A stretch of DNA of 43,371 nucleotides from a virus, in the IMG/VR virus record IMGVR_UViG_3300012008_000012, positions 1 to 43,371 of that record; one strand, given 5' to 3'. Position 1 is the first letter of the stretch; the number at the start of each line of letters is the position of its first letter. This document shows positions 32,200 through 39,693 of the stretch, piece by piece. Made by a program: the position numbers and the translations under genes. The notes beneath the pieces were generated by a model that saw only the letters and a program-made list of their open reading frames with translations, was not told the origin of the DNA and ran no database searches.

Positions 32200-34466
32200 A
32201 GCCGCTGACCTTGGAGCTGGAGAACTTCCGGACGTTCGTCGGCTACCACCGCGTCGACTTCGAGGACGGCCTCGTCGGCATCCTCGGCGAGCTCCGCGAC
32301 GGTGCGGACTCGATCAGCTCGAACGGCGCCGGGAAGAGCACGCTCCTGGAGGGCATCGACGTCGGCCTGTTCGGACGTCGCAGCCTGGCCGGGTTTCTGA
32401 CCCGCGGCGGCGACGTCGACACGATGACGCTCACCCTCACGTTCGACCACGCGGGCGAGACGTACCGCGTCCGCCGCTCGTTCAGCGCGCGCACGAAGGC
32501 GGGCAAGACGACGGTCGACTTCGAGCGCGCGGCATCCGAGGTGCTCGGCGAGGACGACGCGGAACCGTGGCCGATCTGGGAGCCGCTGACCTGCTCCTCG
32601 ACGAAAGAGACCGACCAGCTCATCGTCGAGACGGTCGGCCTCTCGAGAGACACCTATCGCAATTCCAGCTACCTGCGTCAGGGCGACGGCTCCTACGCGG
32701 ACCCGGCACGCGACCCGAAACAGCGGAAGGATCTGCTCGTCGAGGCCGCCCTGGGCCGCGACCCGGTGTGGCCGCGGCTGCAGGAGGCCGCGCGCGCCGC
32801 GCGCAGGAGCGCCGAGACGGGCCTGGAGCGGCTGGCCGGGGAGACGCGCGCCGCGCGCGAGCTCGCCGACACGAAGCCGGACGTCGTCCTCGACTGCAGT
32901 GAGGCGCGCTACGCCGAGGAAGCAGCGACCACGGCGCTTGCCACAGCCGAGGCGGAACTCCAGGCGGTCAGCGAGCGGTACCTCGCCGCGAAGGACGGGG
33001 CCGCACGACGCGCGACGTGCGAGGCAGAGCTCGAGCATGCAAAAAGCATGCTGCGCGCGCTGATCGATCGAGGGCAGGCCGCCGACGCAGCCGCCCGCCA
33101 GATCGTCGAGGCGATGACGCGACTCGAGGAGCTCGGCACCGCACCAGACACCGCACGGCTGGAGCAGCGGATCGCGGAGCTACAGACGGCCGTTGAGGCT
33201 CACCGGAGTGCGTCGCAGCTACACGAGTACGAAGCGCGCAACGCCACGCTCGCGACCTCGCAGCGCGACGACACTCTTCGCCGGGCGAGCGAACTAGCCA
33301 CGAAGGCCGAAAACCTGCGCGAGCAGGCAGGCTTGCTGGAGGACAGCTCGCTCGAGGAGAGCTGCGACCGCTGTGGACAGCACCTTGGCGTCGAAGCGCG
33401 CGCACGCGCCGTGGCGAGCATCCGAGACGACGCCGACAAGCTCGAACTCGAGGCGAAGCAGAACCGCGACCACGCCGCGACGATCACGATCCCGACGGTG
33501 CCGCCGAAGCCCGAGGGCGAAGCGCCAACGCAGGAGCTGCAGACCGTCGTCGGGCAACTCCGCGCCGCTCAGACGGCAGCGGCCGAGCGCGCGACGCTCG
33601 CCGAGCGGGTTACGCAGCTCGAGACAGCCGCCTCCTCGGGACCGTCACCCGACGACCTGACCGCCGCGCACAACACCGTCACCGCGAAGCAGGCGGAGCT
33701 CGACGACATCGAACCGGTCAACCTCCCGGCGATTGAGAGCGCCGGCCTGCGCGCGCGCGCTCTCGTCGATGCACACCGCGGCGCACTCGACACCACGAAG
33801 ACGACGAGGGCCCGCCTCGACGAGCGACTCGCCCAGATCACGAAGGCCGAGGCGCAGATCGCCGAATCAGAGAAGAACTCTGAATCGCTCCAGGCGTCAA
33901 TCGACGTCGAGACGGTCATCGAGCGCGCCTGCGGCCGCGACGGCATCCCCGCGCTGCTCTTGGAGAACGTCGTGATCCCGTCGCTCGAGGTCGAAGCCGA
34001 CAGCATCCTCCGCCAGCTCGGCACGCCGTACCGCGTCGAGCTGCGCACCCAGGCCGCACTGAAGAGCGGTGACGGGCTCCGCGACACCCTCGACGTTGTG
34101 ATCCTCGACGAGACCGGCGAGGCACCCTACGACGACTTCTCCGGCGGGGAGCAGACACGTATCGGACTCGCCCTGCAGATCGCGCTCGCGGTGTACCTCG
34201 CGCTGAGCGGTCGCGGCTCCAGGCTGCTCTGCCTCGACGAACCGAGCTACCTCGACAGCGCTGGCATGACGGCGCTGCTCAGGGTGCTCGAAGGGCTCGT
34301 CGCGCGCGACGTCTTCTCCGGCGTGCTGCTCGTCTCGCACGTTGCCGAGCTGCGCGACTCCCTCGACAACGTGATCGTCGTCGTCAAGGACGGTGGCCGG
34401 AGTCGCATCGACGGCAACTCCACAGGATCGCCACAGACCGCCACAGATGTGGAGGTCGCGGCGTGA
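32196..34466 (+). CDS. sbcC: SbcC/Rad50-like ATPase (756 aa)
   Basis: Walker A SNGAGKST (Lys47) at the N-terminus; two long coiled-coil arms around a zinc hook CDRCGQ (Cys390, Cys393); ABC signature FSGGEQTRIGLA (about 648-659); Walker B LLCLDEPS (Asp681, Glu682). Shorter than cellular SbcC, as usual in phages. Partner of the SbcD-like subunit, resecting DNA ends for RecT-mediated annealing. GTG 32196 overlaps upstream by 4 bases. Confidence 0.88.
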   Translation: MKPLTLELENFRTFVGYHRVDFEDGLVGILGELRDGADSISSNGAGKSTLLEGIDVGLFGRRSLAGFLTRGGDVDTMTLTLTFDHAGETYRVRRSFSARTKAGKTTVDFERAASEVLGEDDAEPWPIWEPLTCSSTKETDQLIVETVGLSRDTYRNSSYLRQGDGSYADPARDPKQRKDLLVEAALGRDPVWPRLQEAARAARRSAETGLERLAGETRAARELADTKPDVVLDCSEARYAEEAATTALATAEAELQAVSERYLAAKDGAARRATCEAELEHAKSMLRALIDRGQAADAAARQIVEAMTRLEELGTAPDTARLEQRIAELQTAVEAHRSASQLHEYEARNATLATSQRDDTLRRASELATKAENLREQAGLLEDSSLEESCDRCGQHLGVEARARAVASIRDDADKLELEAKQNRDHAATITIPTVPPKPEGEAPTQELQTVVGQLRAAQTAAAERATLAERVTQLETAASSGPSPDDLTAAHNTVTAKQAELDDIEPVNLPAIESAGLRARALVDAHRGALDTTKTTRARLDERLAQITKAEAQIAESEKNSESLQASIDVETVIERACGRDGIPALLLENVVIPSLEVEADSILRQLGTPYRVELRTQAALKSGDGLRDTLDVVILDETGEAPYDDFSGGEQTRIGLALQIALAVYLALSGRGSRLLCLDEPSYLDSAGMTALLRVLEGLVARDVFSGVLLVSHVAELRDSLDNVIVVVKDGGRSRIDGNSTGSPQTATDVEVAA

Positions 34467-34693
34467 TGTCGTTCCTCGTTCACGTGCTCGGCCCGGTCGG
34501 TGTCGTCACCCTGATCTTCGCGCTGCTCCTGGGTGGCGCCGTCTACGCGCTCGACGACTTCACGCGTCTGATCGCCTCACAGGTTGGCGCGGGTGGTGCA
34601 GTTCCGGACTCCTCCTCTTCGGTGTCGCCCGGACTGACGGTCACCGCCCGCGCCGGCACCTACGACGACGGATGGGGAGGAGAGGCGGCATGA
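34463..34693 (+). CDS. Small membrane protein (76 aa)
   Basis: GTG 34463 overlaps SbcC. One transmembrane helix near residues 8-30 (GPVGVVTLIFALLLGGAVY), then a Ser/Gly-rich acidic tail. Function unknown. Confidence 0.5.
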   Translation: MMSFLVHVLGPVGVVTLIFALLLGGAVYALDDFTRLIASQVGAGGAVPDSSSSVSPGLTVTARAGTYDDGWGGEAA

Positions 34694-34881
34694 GCGACCA
34701 CTACAGCGTGGACTTCGAGCGCAACGACGAGGGATGGTGGCCCGGGCGATGCGTCTGCGGCGCTGACCTCGGCATGTTCCCGGACGCCGAGGACGCCTGC
34801 GATGCGCTCATGGATCACGCCGCTCGAATCGTTGCGACGCTCCCTGCGGTGGCTCCCGGAGACGCTGAGGCGACGACGTGA
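34690..34881 (+). CDS. Hypothetical protein (63 aa)
   Basis: ATG 34690 overlaps upstream by 4 bases. PGRCVCGADLGMFP suggests a small metal knuckle; C-terminal helix. Function unknown. Confidence 0.5.
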   Translation: MSDHYSVDFERNDEGWWPGRCVCGADLGMFPDAEDACDALMDHAARIVATLPAVAPGDAEATT

Positions 34882-34970
34882 GGTGGCTACGAAGGTTCTG
34901 GGCGTGGGCCAATCCGCCGATCGTGATCACGATCCACGAAGAGAAGACGGATTGGACGAAGCGCTCGTGA
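34878..34970 (+). CDS. Tiny protein (30 aa), Trp-rich
   Basis: GTG 34878 and TGA 34968-34970 each overlap a neighbour by 4 bases, completing an unbroken chain of coupled genes; this is the main evidence for the gene. MRWLRRFWAWANPP gives it an amphipathic N-terminus. Confidence 0.4.
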   Translation: MRWLRRFWAWANPPIVITIHEEKTDWTKRS

Positions 34971-35167
34971 GGTTGCGCGCGACCCGGTCGAGTTCGCAGG
35001 CACTCGCTGCGGGCAAGGCCCCGCTCGTCACCGGCCTCTGCGCCCGCGGTCGCCACGACGAATGCAGCGGCAAGGTGTACGACGGCCACAACGTCCGGCG
35101 GCACGGACGGAAGGTCGCCGGCTACGTCAAATGCGGCTGCGACTGTCATGGGGAGGCGATGGCGTGA
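34967..35167 (+). CDS. Small Cys-rich protein (66 aa)
   Basis: GTG 34967 by overlap. TGLCARGRHDECSG and YVKCGCDCHGEA carry five Cys and two His, a zinc-ribbon signature. Function unknown. Confidence 0.5.
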   Translation: MRLRATRSSSQALAAGKAPLVTGLCARGRHDECSGKVYDGHNVRRHGRKVAGYVKCGCDCHGEAMA

Positions 35168-35316
35168 GCGAGCCAACCTTCGAGTCGCTCATGGAGCGGC
35201 TACACGAGATGCCCGCGCTGATCCGTCGCGCCCGCCGCTGGTCATTCTGGATGGGATGGCTGTCCGCGACGGTCGGCTTCTACCTCGCCCACGTCTTCGG
35301 ATGGTTGTGGGCGTGA
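35164..35316 (+). CDS. Small membrane protein (50 aa)
   Basis: GTG 35164 by 4-base overlap. A short helical N-terminus, then a C-terminal transmembrane segment (SFWMGWLSATVGFYLAHVF). Function unknown. Confidence 0.5.
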   Translation: MSEPTFESLMERLHEMPALIRRARRWSFWMGWLSATVGFYLAHVFGWLWA

Positions 35317-35522
35317 GCGCCGTCGAGCAGCCGGGCCGCTTCATGGACGCCCCACAGATCGTGCGCGAGCTCGGGGTGTCACGCTCGATGGCCGACAAGA
35401 TCATGCGCTGGTGCTCGAAGCACGGTGCCGGCGTCATCGCACCCCCGGACGTCCGGAAGGTCTACGTGCTGCGCGCCGACGTCGACGCGTGGATCACCGC
35501 GAACACCCGGAAGAGCGCATGA
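35313..35522 (+). CDS. MerR/excisionase-type helix-turn-helix protein (69 aa)
   Basis: GTG 35313 overlaps upstream by 4 bases. MDAPQIVRELGVSRSMADKI followed by VYVLRADVDAWI is the typical winged-helix pattern of excisionases and MerR-like proteins. Directly before integrase and coupled to it, it is the best candidate for a recombination directionality factor. Confidence 0.7.
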   Translation: MSAVEQPGRFMDAPQIVRELGVSRSMADKIMRWCSKHGAGVIAPPDVRKVYVLRADVDAWITANTRKSA

Positions 35523-36631
35523 GCCCCGCCTGGATCCGCAAGCGCAAGGTCAGCGTCCGCCGCAACCCGCGCGGCGTCAGCTACCAGGTCCTCTGGCGGT
35601 TCGGCGGTGCCGGGTCAGGCAAAGCAGGCGAGCCACCCAAGAGCGCCGGCACCTTCCCGACCGAGCAGCTCGCGAAGACGCGCCGCGACCTCGTCGCAGG
35701 CTGGCTCGCCCAAGGCCGCGACCCCCGCGTCGAGCTCGCCCGCCTCCGCAACGTGAGCGCGCCCGTCCGCGACTACGACGAGTGGGCGGACGCGTACCTC
35801 GCGAGTCGCATCGACTACGACGAGAAGTCGCTCGGCGGCGCCCGCTCCCACCTCAAACGGCTCCGCCCGCTCTTCGGACAGCGAGACCCGCACACGCTGA
35901 CGGTCGCCGAGCAGATCGAGGCCGTCGCCGTGCTCGCCGAGGCGCTTGCCCCCGCGAGCGTGCAGAAATACTGGGACACGCACAAGCTGATCCTCGACTT
36001 CGCCGGCGTGAAGCCGAACCCCGCCCGCGACGAGACCGTCAAGCTGCCGAAGGTCATCCGGTCGGAGATCACGCCGCCGTCGGCGGAGCACTTCCTCGCG
36101 CTGCTCGACAAGAGCACCGAGCGGTGGCGGCTGCCGCTCGTCGTGCTCGAACAGACCGCGATGACGATCGGGGAAGCAGCAACCCTCGACTGGGGAGACG
36201 TCGACGTGACCGGCAACCGCTTCCGGCTGCAGCGCGCGAACGTGAAAGCGCAACTGCGCGCCCGCGCGCGCTGGGTGCAGGTGCCCGAGTGGCTGATGCG
36301 GATCATCGCCGACACGTGTCCGCCGGAGGACAGGCTGAGTGCGCGCCGGGTGTTCCCGGATCTGACGCCGACCGGGGCGTGGAAAGCGATGACCGCGGCT
36401 TGCAAGGCCGCCGGCGTCCCCCACTACACGCCGCACGAGCTCCGCCACCGGCGCACGTCGCTGTGGCATGGGCAGGGCGTCCCGTCGAAAGAGCTCGCCG
36501 CCAGGGTCGGCCACTCGGACGCCTACCTGACCCTGAACACCTATAGCCATGTGATGCCGCTCGAGGAAGCGTCTCTCGACGCGCTCGTGGCTCTTCTTCG
36601 CGAAGACGCTGCGATGACGGGAACGCGATGA
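35519..36631 (+). CDS. int: Tyrosine integrase lacking the first catalytic Arg (370 aa)
   Basis: The N-terminal arm and core-binding regions cover about 1-170. The catalytic domain has HELRH (His306, Arg309), a GHSD box (His332) and the nucleophile Tyr342 in LNTYSHV. The usual Arg in the TGLRxGE box is Thr216 here (TAMTIGEA; codon ACG, one base from AGG). This would be expected to cripple strand cleavage unless another residue compensates. It catalyses phage integration and excision when intact. ATG 35519 overlaps the excisionase-like gene. Confidence 0.85.
   Translation: MSPAWIRKRKVSVRRNPRGVSYQVLWRFGGAGSGKAGEPPKSAGTFPTEQLAKTRRDLVAGWLAQGRDPRVELARLRNVSAPVRDYDEWADAYLASRIDYDEKSLGGARSHLKRLRPLFGQRDPHTLTVAEQIEAVAVLAEALAPASVQKYWDTHKLILDFAGVKPNPARDETVKLPKVIRSEITPPSAEHFLALLDKSTERWRLPLVVLEQTAMTIGEAATLDWGDVDVTGNRFRLQRANVKAQLRARARWVQVPEWLMRIIADTCPPEDRLSARRVFPDLTPTGAWKAMTAACKAAGVPHYTPHELRHRRTSLWHGQGVPSKELAARVGHSDAYLTLNTYSHVMPLEEASLDALVALLREDAAMTGTR
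36599..36618. repeat. 20-bp direct repeat, copy 1, at integrase 3' end
   Basis: Bases 36599-36618 are identical to 36760-36779. Similarity extends about ten more bases to the left with mismatches. In both copies it encodes REDAAMT. Confidence 0.7.
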
Positions 36632-36798
36632 GTGCCCTAAATCTCGCTATCCATGCGGGTGTCGTCTTCCGCACAACGAAACGACAGGCTGGCTCCAACA
36701 CCCGCGCACCGCTCGATCATGCGCCTGTAGACGCTGCTGACGTTGTAGCGGCTCGTCGCCGCGAAGACGCTGCGATGACATGCCGGGTTTCCGCGTGA
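36628..36798 (+). CDS. Hypothetical small protein (56 aa)
   Basis: ATG 36628 overlaps the integrase stop by 4 bases. The C-terminus (RREDAAMT) is encoded by the second copy of the 20-bp repeat, so it looks like a duplicated scrap of the integrase end. Function, if any, unknown. Confidence 0.4.
   Translation: MSALNLAIHAGVVFRTTKRQAGSNTRAPLDHAPVDAADVVAARRREDAAMTCRVSA
36760..36779. repeat. 20-bp direct repeat, copy 2
   Basis: Second identical copy, 161 bases after the first. A duplication of the integrase end or an attachment-region repeat. Confidence 0.7.
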
Positions 36799-37010
36799 GC
36801 GCGTCGCTGATCTTCGAGGTGCGCGCGGCCGACGGGCGAGTACTCGACCGCTTCGCCGAGACGGACCTCACGTGCGTCGCGCTCGGACACCCCGAGAAGG
36901 CATGGAACGAGGCCGCCTGCTGGGCGCACATCGCAATCGTTTCTGATCGCCGGGCCCGTGAGCCCGAGGCCGTGTCCCCTTCAAGGAGAGCCGAGCAATC
37001 AGATGCCTAG
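36795..37010 (+). CDS. Hypothetical protein (71 aa)
   Basis: GTG 36795 overlaps the upstream TGA by 4 bases and is preferred; ATG 36780 is the alternative. It begins with a beta strand (ASLIFEVRAADGRVLDRF) followed by a helix. Function unknown. Confidence 0.5.
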   Translation: MSASLIFEVRAADGRVLDRFAETDLTCVALGHPEKAWNEAACWAHIAIVSDRRAREPEAVSPSRRAEQSDA

Positions 37011-37506
37011 CCGTCTTCTTCGCCATGTTCACGATCCTGATCTGTGCGCTCCCCGCACGGTCGGCACCCCTGCCGTTCTCTGCCGTTCCTGCGGCCACGA
37101 CGAGCGGCTCCACCTCAACGGGATGTGCGGCGCGATGCACTGCGGCTGCACAGCGTTCGTCGCTGCATCCGGTGAACTGGCCGGGCCCGGTAGCGGCGTG
37201 GCTGTGCATTCATTCGCACGAGGCGGCGTGGACGAACAACCACCGCACCTGGGACGGCCGCTGGTCGGATTACGAAGGTGGTTTGCAGATGGACTCGGGG
37301 TTTCAGCGCACGTATGGCCTCGACTTCATGCAGCGTCATCATGGGTTGGGCGCGCACGCGTGGACGCCCAGGGAGCAGATGATCGCGGCGAACCGAGCAC
37401 GGATCGGCGTCGACTGGCGCGGCGACGGCTGGCCGGGTCCGCGCGGGTTCGGGCCTTGGCCGAACACGGCTCGGGCGTGCGGACTCCGCTGAGGAGTTCA
37501 ACGTGA
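37003..37506 (+). CDS. Zinc-ribbon frame overlapping the lysozyme-like gene (probably disrupted after ~37172)
   Basis: ATG 37003 with an AAGGAGAG site about 13 bases upstream. Residues about 27-55 give LCRSCGHDERLHLNGMCG and CGCTAF, the same Cys/His layout as the N-terminus of the sigma-like protein. After about 37172 this frame loses coding character, while frame 2 encodes a lytic-transglycosylase domain. An original stop may have been lost by an indel, or a +1 shift may join the two. Confidence 0.35.
   Translation: MPSRLLRHVHDPDLCAPRTVGTPAVLCRSCGHDERLHLNGMCGAMHCGCTAFVAASGELAGPGSGVAVHSFARGGVDEQPPHLGRPLVGLRRWFADGLGVSAHVWPRLHAASSWVGRARVDAQGADDRGEPSTDRRRLARRRLAGSARVRALAEHGSGVRTPLRSST
37025..37492 (+). 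CDS. Lytic-transglycosylase-like (lysozyme-fold) protein (155 aa)
   Basis: From about residue 50 the pattern fits actinobacterial transglycosylase-like proteins: WLCIHSHEAAWT with the likely catalytic Glu, WSDYEGGLQMDSGFQRTYG, WTPREQMIAANRA and the ending FGPWPNTARACG. From ATG 37025 the N-terminus is hydrophobic (FTILICALPARSA), a possible signal peptide. However, residues 15-50 lie in the stretch where frame 1 looks coding, so GTG 37172 (107 residues) is an alternative start. It would act on peptidoglycan; its place away from the lysis cassette suggests another role, such as lysogenic conversion. Confidence 0.6.
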   Translation: MFTILICALPARSAPLPFSAVPAATTSGSTSTGCAARCTAAAQRSSLHPVNWPGPVAAWLCIHSHEAAWTNNHRTWDGRWSDYEGGLQMDSGFQRTYGLDFMQRHHGLGAHAWTPREQMIAANRARIGVDWRGDGWPGPRGFGPWPNTARACGLR

Positions 37507-37730
37507 TCGGCCGGCAGCTTCGTGGGCGCCTCGACGCGCACGCCGCGTGCATCGAGCGTCTCGTCGATCCGGTGCACCGCGCTCAGGTCTCGGTGTGTCT
37601 CAAGCTGCGCCGCGAGACGCTGCGTGAGCGTCGGCGCGCGCAGTTGACGGTCGCCAGCCTCCGCTGGAAGAAGTCGCGGGCAGCGGGGCGCAAGGCTACG
37701 AAGCTCGCGCGGCGGAAGGCGCGGGCGTGA
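37503..37730 (+). CDS. Hypothetical basic protein (75 aa)
   Basis: GTG 37503 has a GAGGAG site about 8 bases upstream. Strongly basic (ends RRKARA), helical; possibly nucleic-acid binding. Confidence 0.5.
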   Translation: MIGRQLRGRLDAHAACIERLVDPVHRAQVSVCLKLRRETLRERRRAQLTVASLRWKKSRAAGRKATKLARRKARA

Positions 37731-37731
37731 T

Positions 37732-38892
37732 GTGTCTGACGGTTTCGACCTTGCACCCTTGCTCGACGCCGACGAGGCGGTCGTCATCCGGGTGCGCCAC
37801 GAGTTGGAGCCGTCCGCGCAGCGCCTGTTGGTGTCGCTCGGAGCGGGCTGGGTCGTCGACGCGGTGCACGGCGAGCGGTGCGTCTCGCATTGCGGCTGGA
37901 GCGTCTGCTCCGACAACGAGGAGGTTCTGATGGACGAAGCAGCACACACGGCGACGCAGTCCAGGTCGTGCAAGATCGCGGGCTGCCCGCACGAGTCGGT
38001 CGCCCGTCTCGGTAAGTTCGCGGGCCTCTGCTCCGACCACATCGACGCGCGCCGGCGAAGCGGAGTGGACGCGCCCGCGACGAACGGTGCGTCGGCGCCG
38101 CGCGCACCACGTTCGGGTGGCCCGTCCGGGCTGGCGGAGAAGGTGGCGACGCTCGGGAAGGTCGGCCGCGACGTCGACAAGCTGCGCGCCCAGGCGCGAA
38201 CGCTCACCGAGCGCGCCCTGACGGCGAAGGCGCGAGCCGACGAGGCCGAGCGCGAGTTTTCACGCGCTCGCCCGCGAGCTGATGGGCGCCGACCCGGCGT
38301 GACTGAGGCGGTCGTAAACCATCCCGGCGAACGGCGGCAACGCCTCGCCCGCGAAGCCGCCGAGCTGCGCGCCGCTGGTCTGCTCTACGACGAGATCGGG
38401 GAGGCGCTCGGGATCAGTCGCAGCTACGCGTCCGCTCTGCTCCTCGACCCGACCGGGACGCTCGGGAAGCAGCGTAAGCAGCGGTACCGGCAGCCGTGCG
38501 TCGACTGTGGCGCGGTGACGAGCGGCGCCGAAGGAAGAAAGGAGACGCCGCGCTGCCAGCCGTGCGCTGCGTGGCGCTCCGGGGCGGCGCAGCAGATCTG
38601 GACGCCCGGCCGTGTCATCGAGGCGATCCAGGACTGGGCAGCGATCTACGGGGAGCCGCCGTCGAGCGTCGACTGGAACCCGTGGGCCGCGCGCCACGTC
38701 GTCCACGACGAAGAACGCGCCCGCCGCTGGGAACGCGCCGACGGCCGCTGGCCCTGGTTCACGATCGTCCATCAGCGCTTCGGCTCCTTCTCCGAGGGCC
38801 TCCTCGCCGCAGGCTTCCAGCCACGCGACCCGGTCGGCAGCGTCGAGAACCAGAAGCGACGACGCTCGATGCGCCAGAAGGCGACCGCGTGA
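37732..38892 (+). CDS. Multidomain zinc/helix-turn-helix protein related to homing-nuclease accessory domains (386 aa)
   Basis: Domains in order: an N-terminal alpha/beta region (about 1-55); a small zinc module CKIAGCPHE...CSDHIDARR (about 80-105); a coiled coil (about 130-180); a helix-turn-helix (LLYDEIGEALGISRSYASAL, about 212-232); a zinc ribbon CVDCG...CQPC (about 250-275); and a C-terminal domain WTPGRVIEAIQDWAAIYG...FGSFSEGLLAAGF. The last domain is common in actinophage proteins near HNH nucleases. It looks like a DNA-binding protein assembled from modules; no nuclease triad is visible. Confidence 0.6.
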   Translation: MSDGFDLAPLLDADEAVVIRVRHELEPSAQRLLVSLGAGWVVDAVHGERCVSHCGWSVCSDNEEVLMDEAAHTATQSRSCKIAGCPHESVARLGKFAGLCSDHIDARRRSGVDAPATNGASAPRAPRSGGPSGLAEKVATLGKVGRDVDKLRAQARTLTERALTAKARADEAEREFSRARPRADGRRPGVTEAVVNHPGERRQRLAREAAELRAAGLLYDEIGEALGISRSYASALLLDPTGTLGKQRKQRYRQPCVDCGAVTSGAEGRKETPRCQPCAAWRSGAAQQIWTPGRVIEAIQDWAAIYGEPPSSVDWNPWAARHVVHDEERARRWERADGRWPWFTIVHQRFGSFSEGLLAAGFQPRDPVGSVENQKRRRSMRQKATA

Positions 38893-39122
38893 CCCGCGAG
38901 CTCCGCGACCACAAGACGCAGGTCGTCCGTGGCGGCCTCACCACGAACGGCCTCTATCGGCCTGTCCGGGTGCTGCCCGACTGGATCGGCTACCGCACTT
39001 CGCTCGCGAACGTCGACCGCCGCCTGGGGCGCGGCGAGACCGTCATCGAGTGCCCCGCGTGCGAGTGCGAGCTGGACGTCGCGGTGCCGGCTCACTCGCC
39101 GAAGTGCGGGGCGGCCGCCTGA
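38889..39122 (+). CDS. Small zinc-ribbon protein (77 aa)
   Basis: GTG 38889 by 4-base overlap. C-terminal CPACECELDVAV...SPKCG suggests a zinc site. Function unknown. Confidence 0.5.
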   Translation: MTRELRDHKTQVVRGGLTTNGLYRPVRVLPDWIGYRTSLANVDRRLGRGETVIECPACECELDVAVPAHSPKCGAAA

Positions 39123-39343
39123 TGTACGCCGTCGCCGCCACGAGCTACGAGCCGTTCGTCCGCGACCTCCGACGCGTCGACGCGCCCGACGAGTGGTTCA
39201 TCGAGCGCGTCCCCGCCGACAAGCGGCTCGCGGCGAGCATCGAACGGTGGAGCACGATGAGCGCCCACGGCTGGGACGTCACCGCCCTGGTCTCGGGTGA
39301 CTCCAGGACTGTTGTCGCGCTCGGATGCAGAGGCGCCGCGTGA
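39122..39343 (+). CDS. Hypothetical protein (73 aa)
   Basis: ATG 39122 shares one base with the previous stop. Acidic alpha/beta protein with DEWFIERVPADKR. No family recognised. Confidence 0.5.
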   Translation: MYAVAATSYEPFVRDLRRVDAPDEWFIERVPADKRLAASIERWSTMSAHGWDVTALVSGDSRTVVALGCRGAA

Positions 39344-39499
39344 CCCTCACCTGTCTGTGCGGACGGCCGCTCCCCGAGCTCGCCGTCAAGGAAGGCGACC
39401 CCGCGGCTGAACGCGGACAGCAAGATCATCTGCGGTGTCTGCCACCCGCCCGCCGACGGGCTCAACGTCGAATGGATCGACGCTGGGAGCGATACGTGA
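39340..39499 (+). CDS. Small zinc-ribbon protein with apparent +1 frameshift (about 52 aa)
   Basis: GTG 39340 opens with LTCLCGRPLPELAV. After the CCCC run at 39399-39402 the sense continues in the next frame as LNADSKIICGVCHPPADGL and stops at TGA 39497-39499. The two Cys pairs (CLC, CGVC) only come together if the frames are joined. The following gene starts with a GTGA overlap at exactly this stop, supporting the joined reading. Without the shift the first frame runs on through 39693. Confidence 0.5.
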
Positions 39500-39693
39500 G
39501 CCGCATGGTGAGACACCGCCACGCGAAGAAGATCGAGGCCGTCGTCGAGGATCACATCCCGCGGCTCATGCGTTGGTACGTCATCGAGTGCCGCTGCGGC
39601 TGGTCGTCGGCGCTCCACGCCAAGAAGGACGAGGCGCTCACCGCGTACCAGGCGCACCGTGCACGCGACAACCGGAAGAAGAAGGCCGCGTGA
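39496..39693 (+). CDS. Hypothetical basic protein (65 aa)
   Basis: GTG 39496 overlaps the shifted stop of the zinc-ribbon gene by 4 bases. YVIECRCGWSSALHAKKDEA near the C-terminus is a recurrent small-protein pattern. Same frame as the unshifted upstream reading. Confidence 0.55.
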   Translation: MSRMVRHRHAKKIEAVVEDHIPRLMRWYVIECRCGWSSALHAKKDEALTAYQAHRARDNRKKKAA

